Assembly (NCBI GenBank): GCA_016462245.1
Contig: JAEMTR010000021.1
Span: 1 to 13,829 of the forward strand
Source: Solirubrobacteraceae bacterium
GTDB taxonomy: Bacteria; Actinomycetota; Thermoleophilia; Solirubrobacterales; Solirubrobacteraceae
Length of the DNA stretch: 13,829 bases
Direction of reading: 5' to 3'
In this document: positions 5,472 through 12,454 of the stretch, in pieces
Numbering within the stretch: position 1 is the first letter of the stretch
Layout: the number at the start of each line of letters is the position of its first letter
Notes under the pieces: generated by a model
Told to the model about the DNA's origin: nothing
Databases searched by the model: none
Seen by the model: the letters and a program-made list of their open reading frames with translations, nothing else
Made by a program: the position numbers and the translations under genes

Positions 5472-7090
5472 TCGCGCGTCATCGACTGCGGCGCGCTAAC
5501 GCCAAGCAGGTCGAGCGAACGCGCCAGCACCTGGCCGCTCGCGGCGCAGAGACGAAGGCGGAAATCGCGCTGCGCGGGGCCAGCGTCGAGCACCGGGCAG
5601 TCACGATAGAAGGCGCTGAAGGCCTGTGCAGTCGAGAGCGCGTAGCTGGCGATGCGGTGCGGCGAGCGGCGCTCGGCGGCGTCGGCGACCTCGGCTGGGA
5701 ACTCGAGCAGCTTGCGCACCAGCGCCCGCTCACTGGCGTGGAGCGGCTCGTCGGTTGAACCGTCGGAGCCTGATTCGGCGGCGCCGCGGGCCAGCAGCGA
5801 GGCGATCCGCGCGTGCGCGTACTGGACGTAATAGACCGGGTTTTCAGCCGATTCTTCGCGCGCCAGCTTCAGATCAAGCTCGATCGTCGTCTCATGCGAG
5901 CGCTCGAGCAGGAACCAGCGGGCGGCGTCAACGCCGATGTCCTCGATCAGCTCGTCGAGCGTTACAAAATCACCGGCGCGCTTGCTCATCTGCGCGCGCT
6001 CGCCGCTGTCAACGAGATGGACGAGCTGCATGATCAGCAGCTCAAGGCAGGCCGGATCATGGCCGAGCGCGGCGATCGCGGCCTGCATCCGCTTGATGTA
6101 GCCGTGGTGATCGGCGCCCCAAACGTCGATCATCAGGTCGAAGCCGCGGTCAAGCTTGTCTTGGTGGTAGGCGATGTCGGAAGCGAAGTAGGTGTGCTCG
6201 CCGCTGGAGCGCTCAAGCACACGATCCTTGTCGTCATCGAATTCGGTCGTGCGCAGCCAGAGCGCTTCCTCGCTGCTGAAGGTGCGGCCATCAGAATCGA
6301 GAATCGTCAGCGCCTTCTCGACCGGCGACGGGCTGCCGGCGTGGAGCGTCGTCTCGTGAAACCAATCGTCAAAGACGACGCGCAGCCGCGCCAAGCTGCG
6401 TTCAGCTTCGGCGACCATTAGCTCAACTGCGAGCCGCGCAACCTCATCTACAGGTAGCTCGCCGGCGCCGGGAATATCGACCGCCAAGGCAATGATGTAT
6501 TCGCCTTGGTAGCCGTCCTCGGGCGGCTCCTCACCGCGCGCGCGGGCCTGAACGGAAACGCCAAGCGCGCGGATCTGCGAGCCGGCGTCGTTGACGTAGT
6601 ACTCGCGATGAACCTTGTGACCGACGAAGCTGAATAGGCGCGCCAGCGCGTCGCCATAGACGGCATTGCGCGTTCCGCCGACGTGGACCGGGCCGGTCGG
6701 GTTGGCGCTGACGAACTCGACGTTGATCTGTAGTGGCGGATCGGCAACCGCCCCGCCCCACTGATCGCCTGCCGCGATAACGGCGTCAACGGCGTCGCCG
6801 TACCACTCGTCGGAGAGCACGAGGTTGACGAAACCGGGGCCGGCGACCTCGGCGCTGACGAGCGTGGGGCCAAGCTGGCGGCCAAGCTCCTCGCTCAGCT
6901 GCTCGGCAAACTGGCGCGGCTGAACGCCTAGTCCTTTGGCAACGGCGAGCGCGGCGTTGGTCGCAAAGTCGCCGTGCTCAGGCTGCTTTGGCCGCTCGAG
7001 CTGGAGCTGCGCGGAGACCGGCTGCCCGCCTGCGAGCGCGGCGACAGCAGCCGAGAGTGAGGCGTTTAGATCGTCGAGTGGACTGCTCAC
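5468..7090 (-). CDS. argS: Arginyl-tRNA synthetase
   Basis: A class I synthetase of 540 residues that charges tRNA-Arg with arginine at the cost of ATP. From the GTG at 7088-7090 the order is: the N-terminal additional domain, which contacts the tRNA elbow (about 5-90, containing 'ERPKQPEHGDFATNAAL'); the Rossmann catalytic core with the HIGH-equivalent HVGG at about 136-139 in 'NPTGPVHVGGTRN'; 'YYVNDAGSQI' at about 164-173; the KMSKS-equivalent QMSKR at about 367-371; and an alpha-helical anticodon-binding domain (about 390-540) with 'YYVQYAHARI'. The length is close to the family's 550-580. The frame is open up to 7204, but that would overlap rlmH by 65 nt and add a sequence unlike ArgS. 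A GAGG lies only 2 nt before the chosen GTG, so the exact start is uncertain. It follows rlmH by 49 nt. Confidence 0.96.
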   Translation of the reverse strand: MSSPLDDLNASLSAAVAALAGGQPVSAQLQLERPKQPEHGDFATNAALAVAKGLGVQPRQFAEQLSEELGRQLGPTLVSAEVAGPGFVNLVLSDEWYGDAVDAVIAAGDQWGGAVADPPLQINVEFVSANPTGPVHVGGTRNAVYGDALARLFSFVGHKVHREYYVNDAGSQIRALGVSVQARARGEEPPEDGYQGEYIIALAVDIPGAGELPVDEVARLAVELMVAEAERSLARLRVVFDDWFHETTLHAGSPSPVEKALTILDSDGRTFSSEEALWLRTTEFDDDKDRVLERSSGEHTYFASDIAYHQDKLDRGFDLMIDVWGADHHGYIKRMQAAIAALGHDPACLELLIMQLVHLVDSGERAQMSKRAGDFVTLDELIEDIGVDAARWFLLERSHETTIELDLKLAREESAENPVYYVQYAHARIASLLARGAAESGSDGSTDEPLHASERALVRKLLEFPAEVADAAERRSPHRIASYALSTAQAFSAFYRDCPVLDAGPAQRDFRLRLCAASGQVLARSLDLLGVSAPQSMTRD

Positions 7091-7139
7091 GGCCTCGATG
7101 ATCGCAGCGTCGCAGGGCGTTGCGCAGTTTGCCGCACCG

Positions 7140-7547
7140 CTAGTGGTGGTAGGGAGCGCCAGCGAGGATCGCGTGGCCGCGGTAGATCTGTTCGAGCAAG
7201 ACAACCCGGGCTAGCTGGTGGGGCAGCGTCATCGGCCCAAGCGAGAGCAGCTCATCAGCCCGCTCAAGCTCGGTGCCATAGGCGCCGCCAACAACGAAGC
7301 AGAGGTCAAGCCCGCTGGCGCGGCGCTGCTCAAGGAAGCCGCTGAAGGCGACGCTGTCGTACTGCTTGCCGGCGTCGTCAAGCAGCACCAAGTGGGCCTT
7401 CTCGGGCACGCGCTTTGGCAGCTTCTCTGGCTCACGCAGCTCAATCAGCTCGATCGGCGCGTAATGGCCGATCAACTTCTCGTAATGGGCGATGTCATCG
7501 GCGTAGGGCGCGCGCAGGCGGCCGACAGAGAGGACCGTGATCTTCAC
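7140..7547 (-). CDS. rlmH: RlmH, 23S rRNA pseudouridine-1915 N3-methyltransferase
   Basis: A 135-residue SPOUT-fold (knotted) methyltransferase that uses S-adenosylmethionine to methylate the N3 of pseudouridine 1915 in helix 69 of 23S rRNA on assembled 70S ribosomes. The N-terminus VKITVLSVGRLRAPYADDI and the SAM-binding 'FVVGGAYG' (about 84-91) are family hallmarks. So are 'LPHQLARVVLLEQIYRGHAI' and the terminal GAPYHH (usual form GxPYHK/H). The start is GTG 7545-7547. It overlaps the TGA of the upstream peptidase gene as GTGA (4 nt) and has a G-run 6 nt upstream; a longer frame from 7583 would add a non-homologous leader. The last Lys of the typical C-terminus is His here. Translational coupling with the M48 peptidase is likely. 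Confidence 0.96.
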   Translation of the reverse strand: MKITVLSVGRLRAPYADDIAHYEKLIGHYAPIELIELREPEKLPKRVPEKAHLVLLDDAGKQYDSVAFSGFLEQRRASGLDLCFVVGGAYGTELERADELLSLGPMTLPHQLARVVLLEQIYRGHAILAGAPYHH

Positions 7548-8791
7548 TTCGAACCCCCACTCGGCCGCTCGCCGCGCTGCCAAGCGAGGCCGATGCCGAT
7601 CCGCTCAATCGTCGTTGGGTGCGTGCCAAAGAGCCAGTGCGTGATCGCCGGCGGGTCAGGATCACCGAGGTTCTGGAGCGAGATTCTGCGCTGCTGGGCG
7701 ATGAAGGTCGGTGCGTCGCCGGTAAGCGTTAGCGCGTAGACGTCGGCGCGGGCTTCAACTGAGCGCGAAAGCTGGTTTGAAATCAATGTGATTGCGAAGA
7801 CGATAAGGATCACGGCCGCGGTTAGTGCGGGGACACTCGAAGGCCCGGCCGCCAGCCCATCACGTGGCCCCCAGAGCCGCAGACAGCGGGCCGCAGCCCA
7901 AGCACCAAACGGAGCGACAATCAGCAGGAAGATCAGGCCGTGAAAGATGTCGCGGTAGTGAACGTGAGCCAGCTCGTGAGCTACAACGAGCCGCGCCTGG
8001 GCCGGCGGGAACTTGCTGAGAAGCGTGTCGTAGATGACGACGCGTTTGGACGAACCGATTCCATTGACGTAGGCGTTGGCGGCGGTCGTTCGGCGGCTGG
8101 CGTCGATCACGTAAACCGAGCCGACCTTTACTCCCGCGCGGCCGGCTAGCTCGATCACCGAGCTGCGCGCTGGACCGGCCGCCAGCGGAGTGAAGCGGTT
8201 GAAGATCGGATCGATCACAAGCGGCCCGGCGAAGGTCATTAGCACGCCGCCCAGCACGATCAGCGCTGCCGCCGGAGCCCACCAGCGGCGCGGCATTCTG
8301 CGGATCAAGGCGATCGCAATGACCGTCGCCACGGCCGCGATCAGCGCCGCGATTCCGGCGCCACGGGCGACGTCCCAAGCCCACTCGCCCCAGCTGCTGG
8401 TCGTCAGGCCGTAGTCGATCGAACGGACTCGCATCAGCGCGCTCAGTGGCAGTAGCGCAACCACGACGGTGATCGAGATTGCTGCGCCAACGAGGCCCGA
8501 AACGATGATCGGATGGCGATACGGGCCTTGCAGCCTTGCTGGGGCGCGAATCACGATCAGCGCCAGCACGGCAGCCTTAACTAGCAGCGCCGCAATCCCC
8601 AGCCAACGCTGTAAACCGTTGAACGATTCGGCTCGGCTGAGCTGGGCTGGCGTGAACCACTGCGAAGCGTCGACCGGCAGTGGCGTGATCAGCCCGCTGC
8701 TCGGCGTCATCAGCAAAACCAGCAGCTCGGCGACGAGCAGCGCGACGATGACGGCGAAAAGGGCGCTGTGGCGAATGAAACGCACGACCAT
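7544..8791 (-). CDS. Ste24/HtpX-like M48 membrane zinc metallopeptidase
   Basis: A 415-residue integral membrane protease (numbering from ATG 8789-8791). Hydrophobic segments lie at about 8-29, 63-82, 94-119, 143-164 and 170-192, then the M48 catalytic domain. The zinc motif is HELAH at about 272-276 in 'VVAHELAHVHYRD', with the third ligand Glu in 'SVEARADVY' at about 346 and 'GTHPTTIERI' near the C-terminus. 'NAYVNGIGSSKRVVIYDTLL' is a typical Ste24 strand/loop. Such enzymes degrade or process membrane proteins; actinobacteria lack prenylated CAAX substrates of the yeast type, so the substrate is unknown. Starts at GTG 8794 or GTG 8785 are also possible; the last would stand 7 nt after a TAGCGT -10-like hexamer. 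The frame is open to 8857, but that part overlaps the divergent phosphoesterase. The 3' end is coupled to rlmH. Confidence 0.88.
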   Translation of the reverse strand: MVVRFIRHSALFAVIVALLVAELLVLLMTPSSGLITPLPVDASQWFTPAQLSRAESFNGLQRWLGIAALLVKAAVLALIVIRAPARLQGPYRHPIIVSGLVGAAISITVVVALLPLSALMRVRSIDYGLTTSSWGEWAWDVARGAGIAALIAAVATVIAIALIRRMPRRWWAPAAALIVLGGVLMTFAGPLVIDPIFNRFTPLAAGPARSSVIELAGRAGVKVGSVYVIDASRRTTAANAYVNGIGSSKRVVIYDTLLSKFPPAQARLVVAHELAHVHYRDIFHGLIFLLIVAPFGAWAAARCLRLWGPRDGLAAGPSSVPALTAAVILIVFAITLISNQLSRSVEARADVYALTLTGDAPTFIAQQRRISLQNLGDPDPPAITHWLFGTHPTTIERIGIGLAWQRGERPSGGSK

Positions 8792-8802
8792 CACGCTACC
8801 GT
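8774..8802. promoter_or_regulatory. Overlapping divergent promoter candidate, M48 peptidase / phosphoesterase
   Basis: Only 31 nt separate the two divergent starts. On the plus strand ATGAAA (8774-8779), a 17-nt spacer and TACCGT (8797-8802) resemble -35/-10 elements, 20 nt before the phosphoesterase ATG. On the minus strand TAGCGT (8798-8793) is 7 nt before a possible leaderless GTG at 8785 of the peptidase. The two -10-like hexamers share bases 8797-8798. This is pattern matching only. Confidence 0.3.
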
Positions 8803-8822
8803 CGAAGTGAACTTTTCTTGCG

Positions 8823-9554
8823 ATGCGAGTAGCCGTTATCTCCGACATACACGCCAACCGGCAGGCCTTAGAGGCCGTTTTGGCAGCGGTCGATGCGATC
8901 GACGCCGACGAACTCTGGTGTCTTGGTGACCTCGTCGGCTACGGCGCTGACCCAAATGACTGCGTTCAGCTGGTACGCGAGCACGCTTCAGTCTGCCTCG
9001 CCGGTAACCATGACCTTGCTGTGACCGGCGACCTACGGCTCGATGACTTCTCACGCGGCGCTGCGCTGGCAGCGCGCTGGACGCTCGATGTGATCGGCGA
9101 CTCGGAGCTCAAGTGGCTCTCATCGCTCTCGTCGAAGGCGACCGCTGAGGAGGTTGGCCTCTTCCACGGCAGCCCGCGCGACCCTGTCTGGGAATACGTG
9201 ATCAGCACGCTGCTAGCCGACCTCTGCTTCGACACGATGCGCACGCGAATCGGCCTGATCGGCCACAGCCACGTGGCGCTCGCCTTCCACCGCACCGAAA
9301 CGGAACTGGCGACCGGCGACGCGCGGCGGATCGGTGACAGCGTTGACGCCAGCAGCGACCGCTGGATGCTCAACCCCGGCAGCGTTGGCCAGCCACGCGA
9401 CGGCGACCCGCGCGCGGCCTGGCTGCTACTCGACACCGAGAGCTCAGAGATCATCTGGCAGCGGACCGAATACGACGTCGCTGGAGCGGCAGCAGCGATC
9501 CGTGCAGCGCGCTTACCTGACTCACTCGCCGACAGGCTCCAGTACGGTCAATAG
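8823..9554 (+). CDS. Calcineurin-like metallophosphoesterase (YfcE/MJ0936-like)
   Basis: A 243-residue cytoplasmic two-metal phosphoesterase. The motifs come in the expected order: SDIHAN at 7-12 (D8, H10), GDLVGYGADPN at 35-45 (D36), GNHD at 61-64 (N62, H63), FHGSP at 114-118 (H115) and GHSH at 147-150 (H148, H150). After these comes 'LNPGSVGQPRDGDPRAAW' at about 183-200, characteristic of the small bacterial/archaeal phosphodiesterases of the Metallophos_2 group. The physiological substrate of this group is poorly defined; family members hydrolyse phosphodiesters or nucleotides in vitro. It starts at ATG 8823 with a canonical MRVAVISDIH N-terminus and leads an operon: the lipoprotein gene begins 2 nt after its TAG and the kinase gene follows. 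A role linked to the kinase is inferred from position only. Confidence 0.93.
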   Translation: MRVAVISDIHANRQALEAVLAAVDAIDADELWCLGDLVGYGADPNDCVQLVREHASVCLAGNHDLAVTGDLRLDDFSRGAALAARWTLDVIGDSELKWLSSLSSKATAEEVGLFHGSPRDPVWEYVISTLLADLCFDTMRTRIGLIGHSHVALAFHRTETELATGDARRIGDSVDASSDRWMLNPGSVGQPRDGDPRAAWLLLDTESSEIIWQRTEYDVAGAAAAIRAARLPDSLADRLQYGQ

Positions 9555-9556
9555 CG

Positions 9557-10030
9557 ATGAACTTCGCTCGGATCACAGTTTTGGGCAGCATATTGCTCGC
9601 TTCTATCGCCGTTTCAGGCTGCGGCAGCAGTACCGACCTGATTCCTTCATCGAACGCCTCAGCACTCGATCAGTCGATCGGTGCGGTCGCCGATGCGACC
9701 GCAGCTGGCGACTGCGAAGCGGCCGCTTCAGCGCTCTCCGACGCGCAGAACGAGTTCAGCCAGCTTCCGTCGAGCGTCAACAGCGAATTGCGCTCGCGGA
9801 TCGCTGCCGGCTTGCAGCGGCTTGAGACGAGCGCCCCGGTTCAGTGCCTCGAAACGAAGCCGAAGCCGATCACGACGCCGACGACAACGAGCACGACGAC
9901 GCCGACAACAACGACTACGACGCCAACAACTACGACAACGCCGACAACTACGACGACTACGACAACGCCGACAACTACGACCACGCCAACGGTGCCGCCC
10001 GACAACGGCGGCATCACACCCAACGGCTAA
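9557..10030 (+). CDS. Small lipoprotein with helical domain and Thr/Pro-rich C-terminal tail
   Basis: A 157-residue predicted lipoprotein of unknown function. The signal peptide (1-21) ends in the lipobox V-S-G-C at 19-22, so Cys22 would be lipidated and the protein anchored outside the membrane. Residues about 35-98 form a helix-rich domain with two cysteines, C53 (GDCEAA) and C97 (VQCLE), well placed for a disulfide that closes a helical hairpin. Residues 105-144 are almost only Thr and Pro, in Thr blocks of 5-8 separated by single prolines, followed by a short VPPDNGGITPNG end. Such tails are often O-mannosylated in actinobacteria (inference). Unlike a usual stalk, the Thr/Pro part is distal to the lipid anchor. 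It starts 2 nt after the phosphoesterase stop and ends 14 nt before the kinase gene. I recognise no named family. Confidence 0.85.
   Translation: MNFARITVLGSILLASIAVSGCGSSTDLIPSSNASALDQSIGAVADATAAGDCEAAASALSDAQNEFSQLPSSVNSELRSRIAAGLQRLETSAPVQCLETKPKPITTPTTTSTTTPTTTTTTPTTTTTPTTTTTTTTPTTTTTPTVPPDNGGITPNG
9872..9991 (+). repeat. ACN-codon repeat tract encoding the Thr/Pro tail
   Basis: About 120 bp of degenerate ACN/CCN codons. Within it a perfect 25-bp direct repeat occurs at 9930-9954 and 9957-9981 (period 27 bp, nine codons), matching the Pro129 to Pro138 interval of the protein. This suggests growth by in-frame duplication. The tract keeps all frames open, which creates spurious reading frames on both strands. 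Confidence 0.85.
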
Positions 10031-10044
10031 GGCAGCTGAGCTAG

Positions 10045-11220
10045 ATGGCAGAGCGAACATTGGCGGGGCGTTATGAGCTGGGTGAGCGGCTCGGCAGCGG
10101 CGGCATGTCAACCGTGCTGCTGGCGATCGACCGTCGACTCGAGCGCCAGGTCGCAATCAAGCTGCTCGCCGAACATCTCGCCGACGACGAGCAGTTCGTA
10201 ACGCGTTTTCGCCGCGAAGCGCTTTCGGCGGCGCGACTCGTGCACCCCAACATCGTCCAGGTTTACGACTTCGGGCTCGATGAGGAGAGTGGCCGCCAGT
10301 ACATCGTGATGGAGTACGTCGAAGGCAACTCGGGCGCTGAAATTCTCGCCGCTGAAGGGATGCTCGACGTGCCCGAAGCGGTCGGGATTCTCTCGCAGGC
10401 TTGCCGCGGCCTCGACTACGCCCACCGCAGCGGCGTAATCCACCGCGACGTCAAGCCCGGCAACCTGCTGCGCTCGCGCGACGGCGTAGTAAAGCTGGCC
10501 GACTTTGGAATTGCCAAGGCGCTAAGCGAGGAATCCTCGATCACGCAGGTCGGCTCAGTGCTCGGCACGGCCGCCTACCTCTCCCCCGAGCAGGCCAGCG
10601 GCCACGGCTCCAACCCGCGCTCTGACATCTACGCGCTCGGCGTCGTCTGTTACCAGTTCCTCTCCGGCCGCCTGCCCTATGAGGCGCAGTCGATCACCGA
10701 GCTGGCGCTCAAGCAGCAGCGTGAAGCGCCGCCACTGCTCAGCGACCTCAACCCCGAGGTAAGCCCAGAGCTTGCTGCTGCAGTTGACCGCGCGCTGGAG
10801 TTGGAACCGGAGGCGCGCTACGAAACTGCCGAGGAGCTGCGGCTTGCGCTCTCCGACGGCGCGCGCGGCGTGGCGCCGGAGACTGCCGCGACGTCCGTCA
10901 GCACACCCCGCACGGCGGCGACGACGGTCTCGCAGGCAACCGGCGATCAGCCAGCGACTACGGTTCAGCGCCGCGAGCCGCGCCAGCCCGCGCAGCGCGC
11001 AGCGCCGGCAGCGGCGGTCGCTGAGCAGCCACGGCGCAAACGCGGCTGGATTGCGCCAACGATCGTGCTGCTGCTCGCTCTGGCCGTCGGCGCGGCGGCG
11101 TTCGTCTACATCACCGGCAGCAGCTCGAGTGAAAGTGTTCGTCTACGCCAGGTCGTCTACCAGCAGGTGGATCAGACCGCCGCGCAGATGCAGCAGCTAA
11201 TCCGCCAGAACACGAAGTAG
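10045..11220 (+). CDS. Membrane-anchored Ser/Thr protein kinase, PknB-like, without PASTA domains
   Basis: A 391-residue Hanks-type kinase. The catalytic domain (about 10-270) is complete: Gly-rich loop GSGGMS at 17-22, Lys39 in VAIKLL, Glu58, catalytic HRDVKPGN at 133-140 (D135), DFG at 153-155, an activation loop with T167 and T175 before 'AAYLSPEQA' at about 177-185, and 'SDIYALGV' at 193-200. A low-complexity Ala/Thr/Pro linker (about 275-335) ends in a basic RRKR before a single membrane helix (about 336-356). Outside lies only a short tail of about 35 residues, Ser-rich then helical and Gln-rich. Canonical PknB has extracellular PASTA repeats that bind muropeptides; none are present here. 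The gene starts 14 nt after the lipoprotein gene, with AAGG about 12 nt before its ATG. Its likely input is therefore via the tail or the neighbouring lipoprotein (inference). Confidence 0.94.
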   Translation: MAERTLAGRYELGERLGSGGMSTVLLAIDRRLERQVAIKLLAEHLADDEQFVTRFRREALSAARLVHPNIVQVYDFGLDEESGRQYIVMEYVEGNSGAEILAAEGMLDVPEAVGILSQACRGLDYAHRSGVIHRDVKPGNLLRSRDGVVKLADFGIAKALSEESSITQVGSVLGTAAYLSPEQASGHGSNPRSDIYALGVVCYQFLSGRLPYEAQSITELALKQQREAPPLLSDLNPEVSPELAAAVDRALELEPEARYETAEELRLALSDGARGVAPETAATSVSTPRTAATTVSQATGDQPATTVQRREPRQPAQRAAPAAAVAEQPRRKRGWIAPTIVLLLALAVGAAAFVYITGSSSSESVRLRQVVYQQVDQTAAQMQQLIRQNTK

Positions 11221-11234
11221 CGCCGTTAAGGCGC
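11220..11234. terminator. Small hairpin across the convergent kinase/tgt stops
   Basis: GCGCC (11220-11224) and GGCGC (11230-11234) flank a 5-nt loop, gttaa. The loop holds the tgt stop (TTA on this strand, 11226-11228), and the first stem base is the last base of the kinase TAG. Only 5 nt separate the two genes, so any shared terminator must overlap coding ends. The stem is short and no T-run follows. Confidence 0.3.
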
Positions 11235-12425
11235 CCCACCGGCGCGCAGTTCGGCCGCAACGGTGGCGAGATCGCCAGCGAGGATTGCCCGCCGCAGCCG
11301 CTCGACCACGCGCGCCACGAAGGCCAGGTTGTGAACCGTCAGCAGCCGCATCGCCGTCAGCTCACGGGCCTTCGTCATGTAGCGCAGATAACCGCGGCTG
11401 TAACCGACGGCGCAGGCTGGGCACGGGCAGCCCTCCATCAGCGGCTCGTCGCTGTCCGACCACTTCGCCGTCGTTAGGTCTACGCGCCAGCGGTGCTCAG
11501 GGTCGGGCACCAGCGCCACGCCGTGGCGGCCGAGCCGCGTCGGCATCACGCAGTCAAAAGTGTCGATCCCCATCTCGACGCCACGGATTAGGTCGTCGAC
11601 CTCACCGATCCCAAGCAGGTGGCGTGGGCGAATGTCACCGGCCTTCGCAAGCGTGTCGGTCGCCCAACCGACGACCTCGTACATCTGCTCTTTGTGTTCG
11701 CCAAGCGAGCCGCCGATCGCGATCCCGTCGCAGGCGCGGGCGGCGATCTGCTCGGTTGAGTCGCGGCGTAGGTCTTCGTAAACGCCGCCCTGAACTATTC
11801 CATAGACGAGCTGATCGGCCGGCCCGTTCTCAGCGTGCCAGCTAAGGCAGCGATCGAGCCAGCGGTGCGAGCGCTCGGTCGAGCGGGCCGTGTATTCGCG
11901 CTCGACGTTGAACGGCGTGCACTCATCGAAGACAAGCGCGATGTCGGAGCCGAGGTTGGCTTGGATCCGCATTGAATCCTCCGGGCCCATGAAGCGCGTC
12001 GAGCCGTCGACGTAAGAGCGGTAGCGGACGCCGTCCTCCTCGATTCCGAGCACCTTGCCGGCGCGGTCGGGCCCGGTCGGTGCGCGGCCCTTGATCTCAT
12101 CGGCAACCGTGCCGTGGCCCATCGAGAAGACTTGAAAGCCACCGGAGTCGGTGATGATCGGCCCGTCCCAGCGCATGAATTCGTGGAGGCCGCCGAGCGC
12201 CGCGATCCGCTCGTCACCGGGGTTGAGGTGGAGGTGGAAGGTGTTGCCGAGGACGATGTCGTATCCAAGCTCAGAAACCTCAGCCGGCAGCAACCCACGG
12301 ACGCTCGCTTTCGTCGCCAGCGGAACGAAGGCCGGCGTGCGGATATCGCCGTGGGCGGTACGCAGCGTGCCAGCGCGCGCGAGCGAACCGGAGTCGGAAG
12401 CGAGAATCTCAAGCGCTGACGCCAT
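11226..12425 (-). CDS. tgt: tRNA-guanine transglycosylase (Tgt), variant substrate loop
   Basis: A 399-residue TIM-barrel enzyme that exchanges guanine-34 of GUN anticodons for a 7-deazaguanine base (preQ1 in most bacteria) on the way to queuosine. General base/acid Asp93 is in ITDSGGFQVF; the nucleophile region is GIDTFDCVMPTR (D288-D291); 'YGIVQGGVYEDLR' is at about 208-220. Zinc ligands are C333, C335, C338 (CPCPAC) and H365 (TVHN). Two departures from the E. coli/Zymomonas form: about 20 extra residues after SMG (about 103-130), and the substrate loop GGLAVGE is GGSLGE (238-243), one residue shorter. The ATG at 12423-12425 starts the protein; TAGGAT (12443-12438) 12 nt upstream could be a -10. 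It lies 29 nt after the peptidase gene. No queA, queG or queF is in the window. Confidence 0.95.
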   Translation of the reverse strand: MASALEILASDSGSLARAGTLRTAHGDIRTPAFVPLATKASVRGLLPAEVSELGYDIVLGNTFHLHLNPGDERIAALGGLHEFMRWDGPIITDSGGFQVFSMGHGTVADEIKGRAPTGPDRAGKVLGIEEDGVRYRSYVDGSTRFMGPEDSMRIQANLGSDIALVFDECTPFNVEREYTARSTERSHRWLDRCLSWHAENGPADQLVYGIVQGGVYEDLRRDSTEQIAARACDGIAIGGSLGEHKEQMYEVVGWATDTLAKAGDIRPRHLLGIGEVDDLIRGVEMGIDTFDCVMPTRLGRHGVALVPDPEHRWRVDLTTAKWSDSDEPLMEGCPCPACAVGYSRGYLRYMTKARELTAMRLLTVHNLAFVARVVERLRRAILAGDLATVAAELRAGGAP

Positions 12426-12454
12426 CTACGACCAGCGATCCTACGGCGCTGGCG

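Noticed and set aside
5813..6421. A plus-strand open frame of 202 codons opposite argS.
   Set aside because: It mirrors the codon-position bias of argS and has no start context or domain of its own.
7091..7204. An N-terminal extension of ArgS from an upstream ATG at 7204.
   Set aside because: It would overlap rlmH by 65 nt and adds a Ser/Thr/Ala-rich leader not seen in ArgS; the GTG at 7090 gives the expected N-terminus.
9872..9991. The repeat tract as a CRISPR-like array.
   Set aside because: There are no constant repeats with unique spacers; it is a degenerate trinucleotide tract inside a coding sequence.
9841..10044. Frames across the ACN tract giving a poly-Val protein (minus) and an Asn/Asp/Tyr-rich acidic protein (plus).
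   Set aside because: Both are products of the repeat read in other frames. The lipoprotein frame has a signal peptide, a lipobox and correct spacing to its neighbours.
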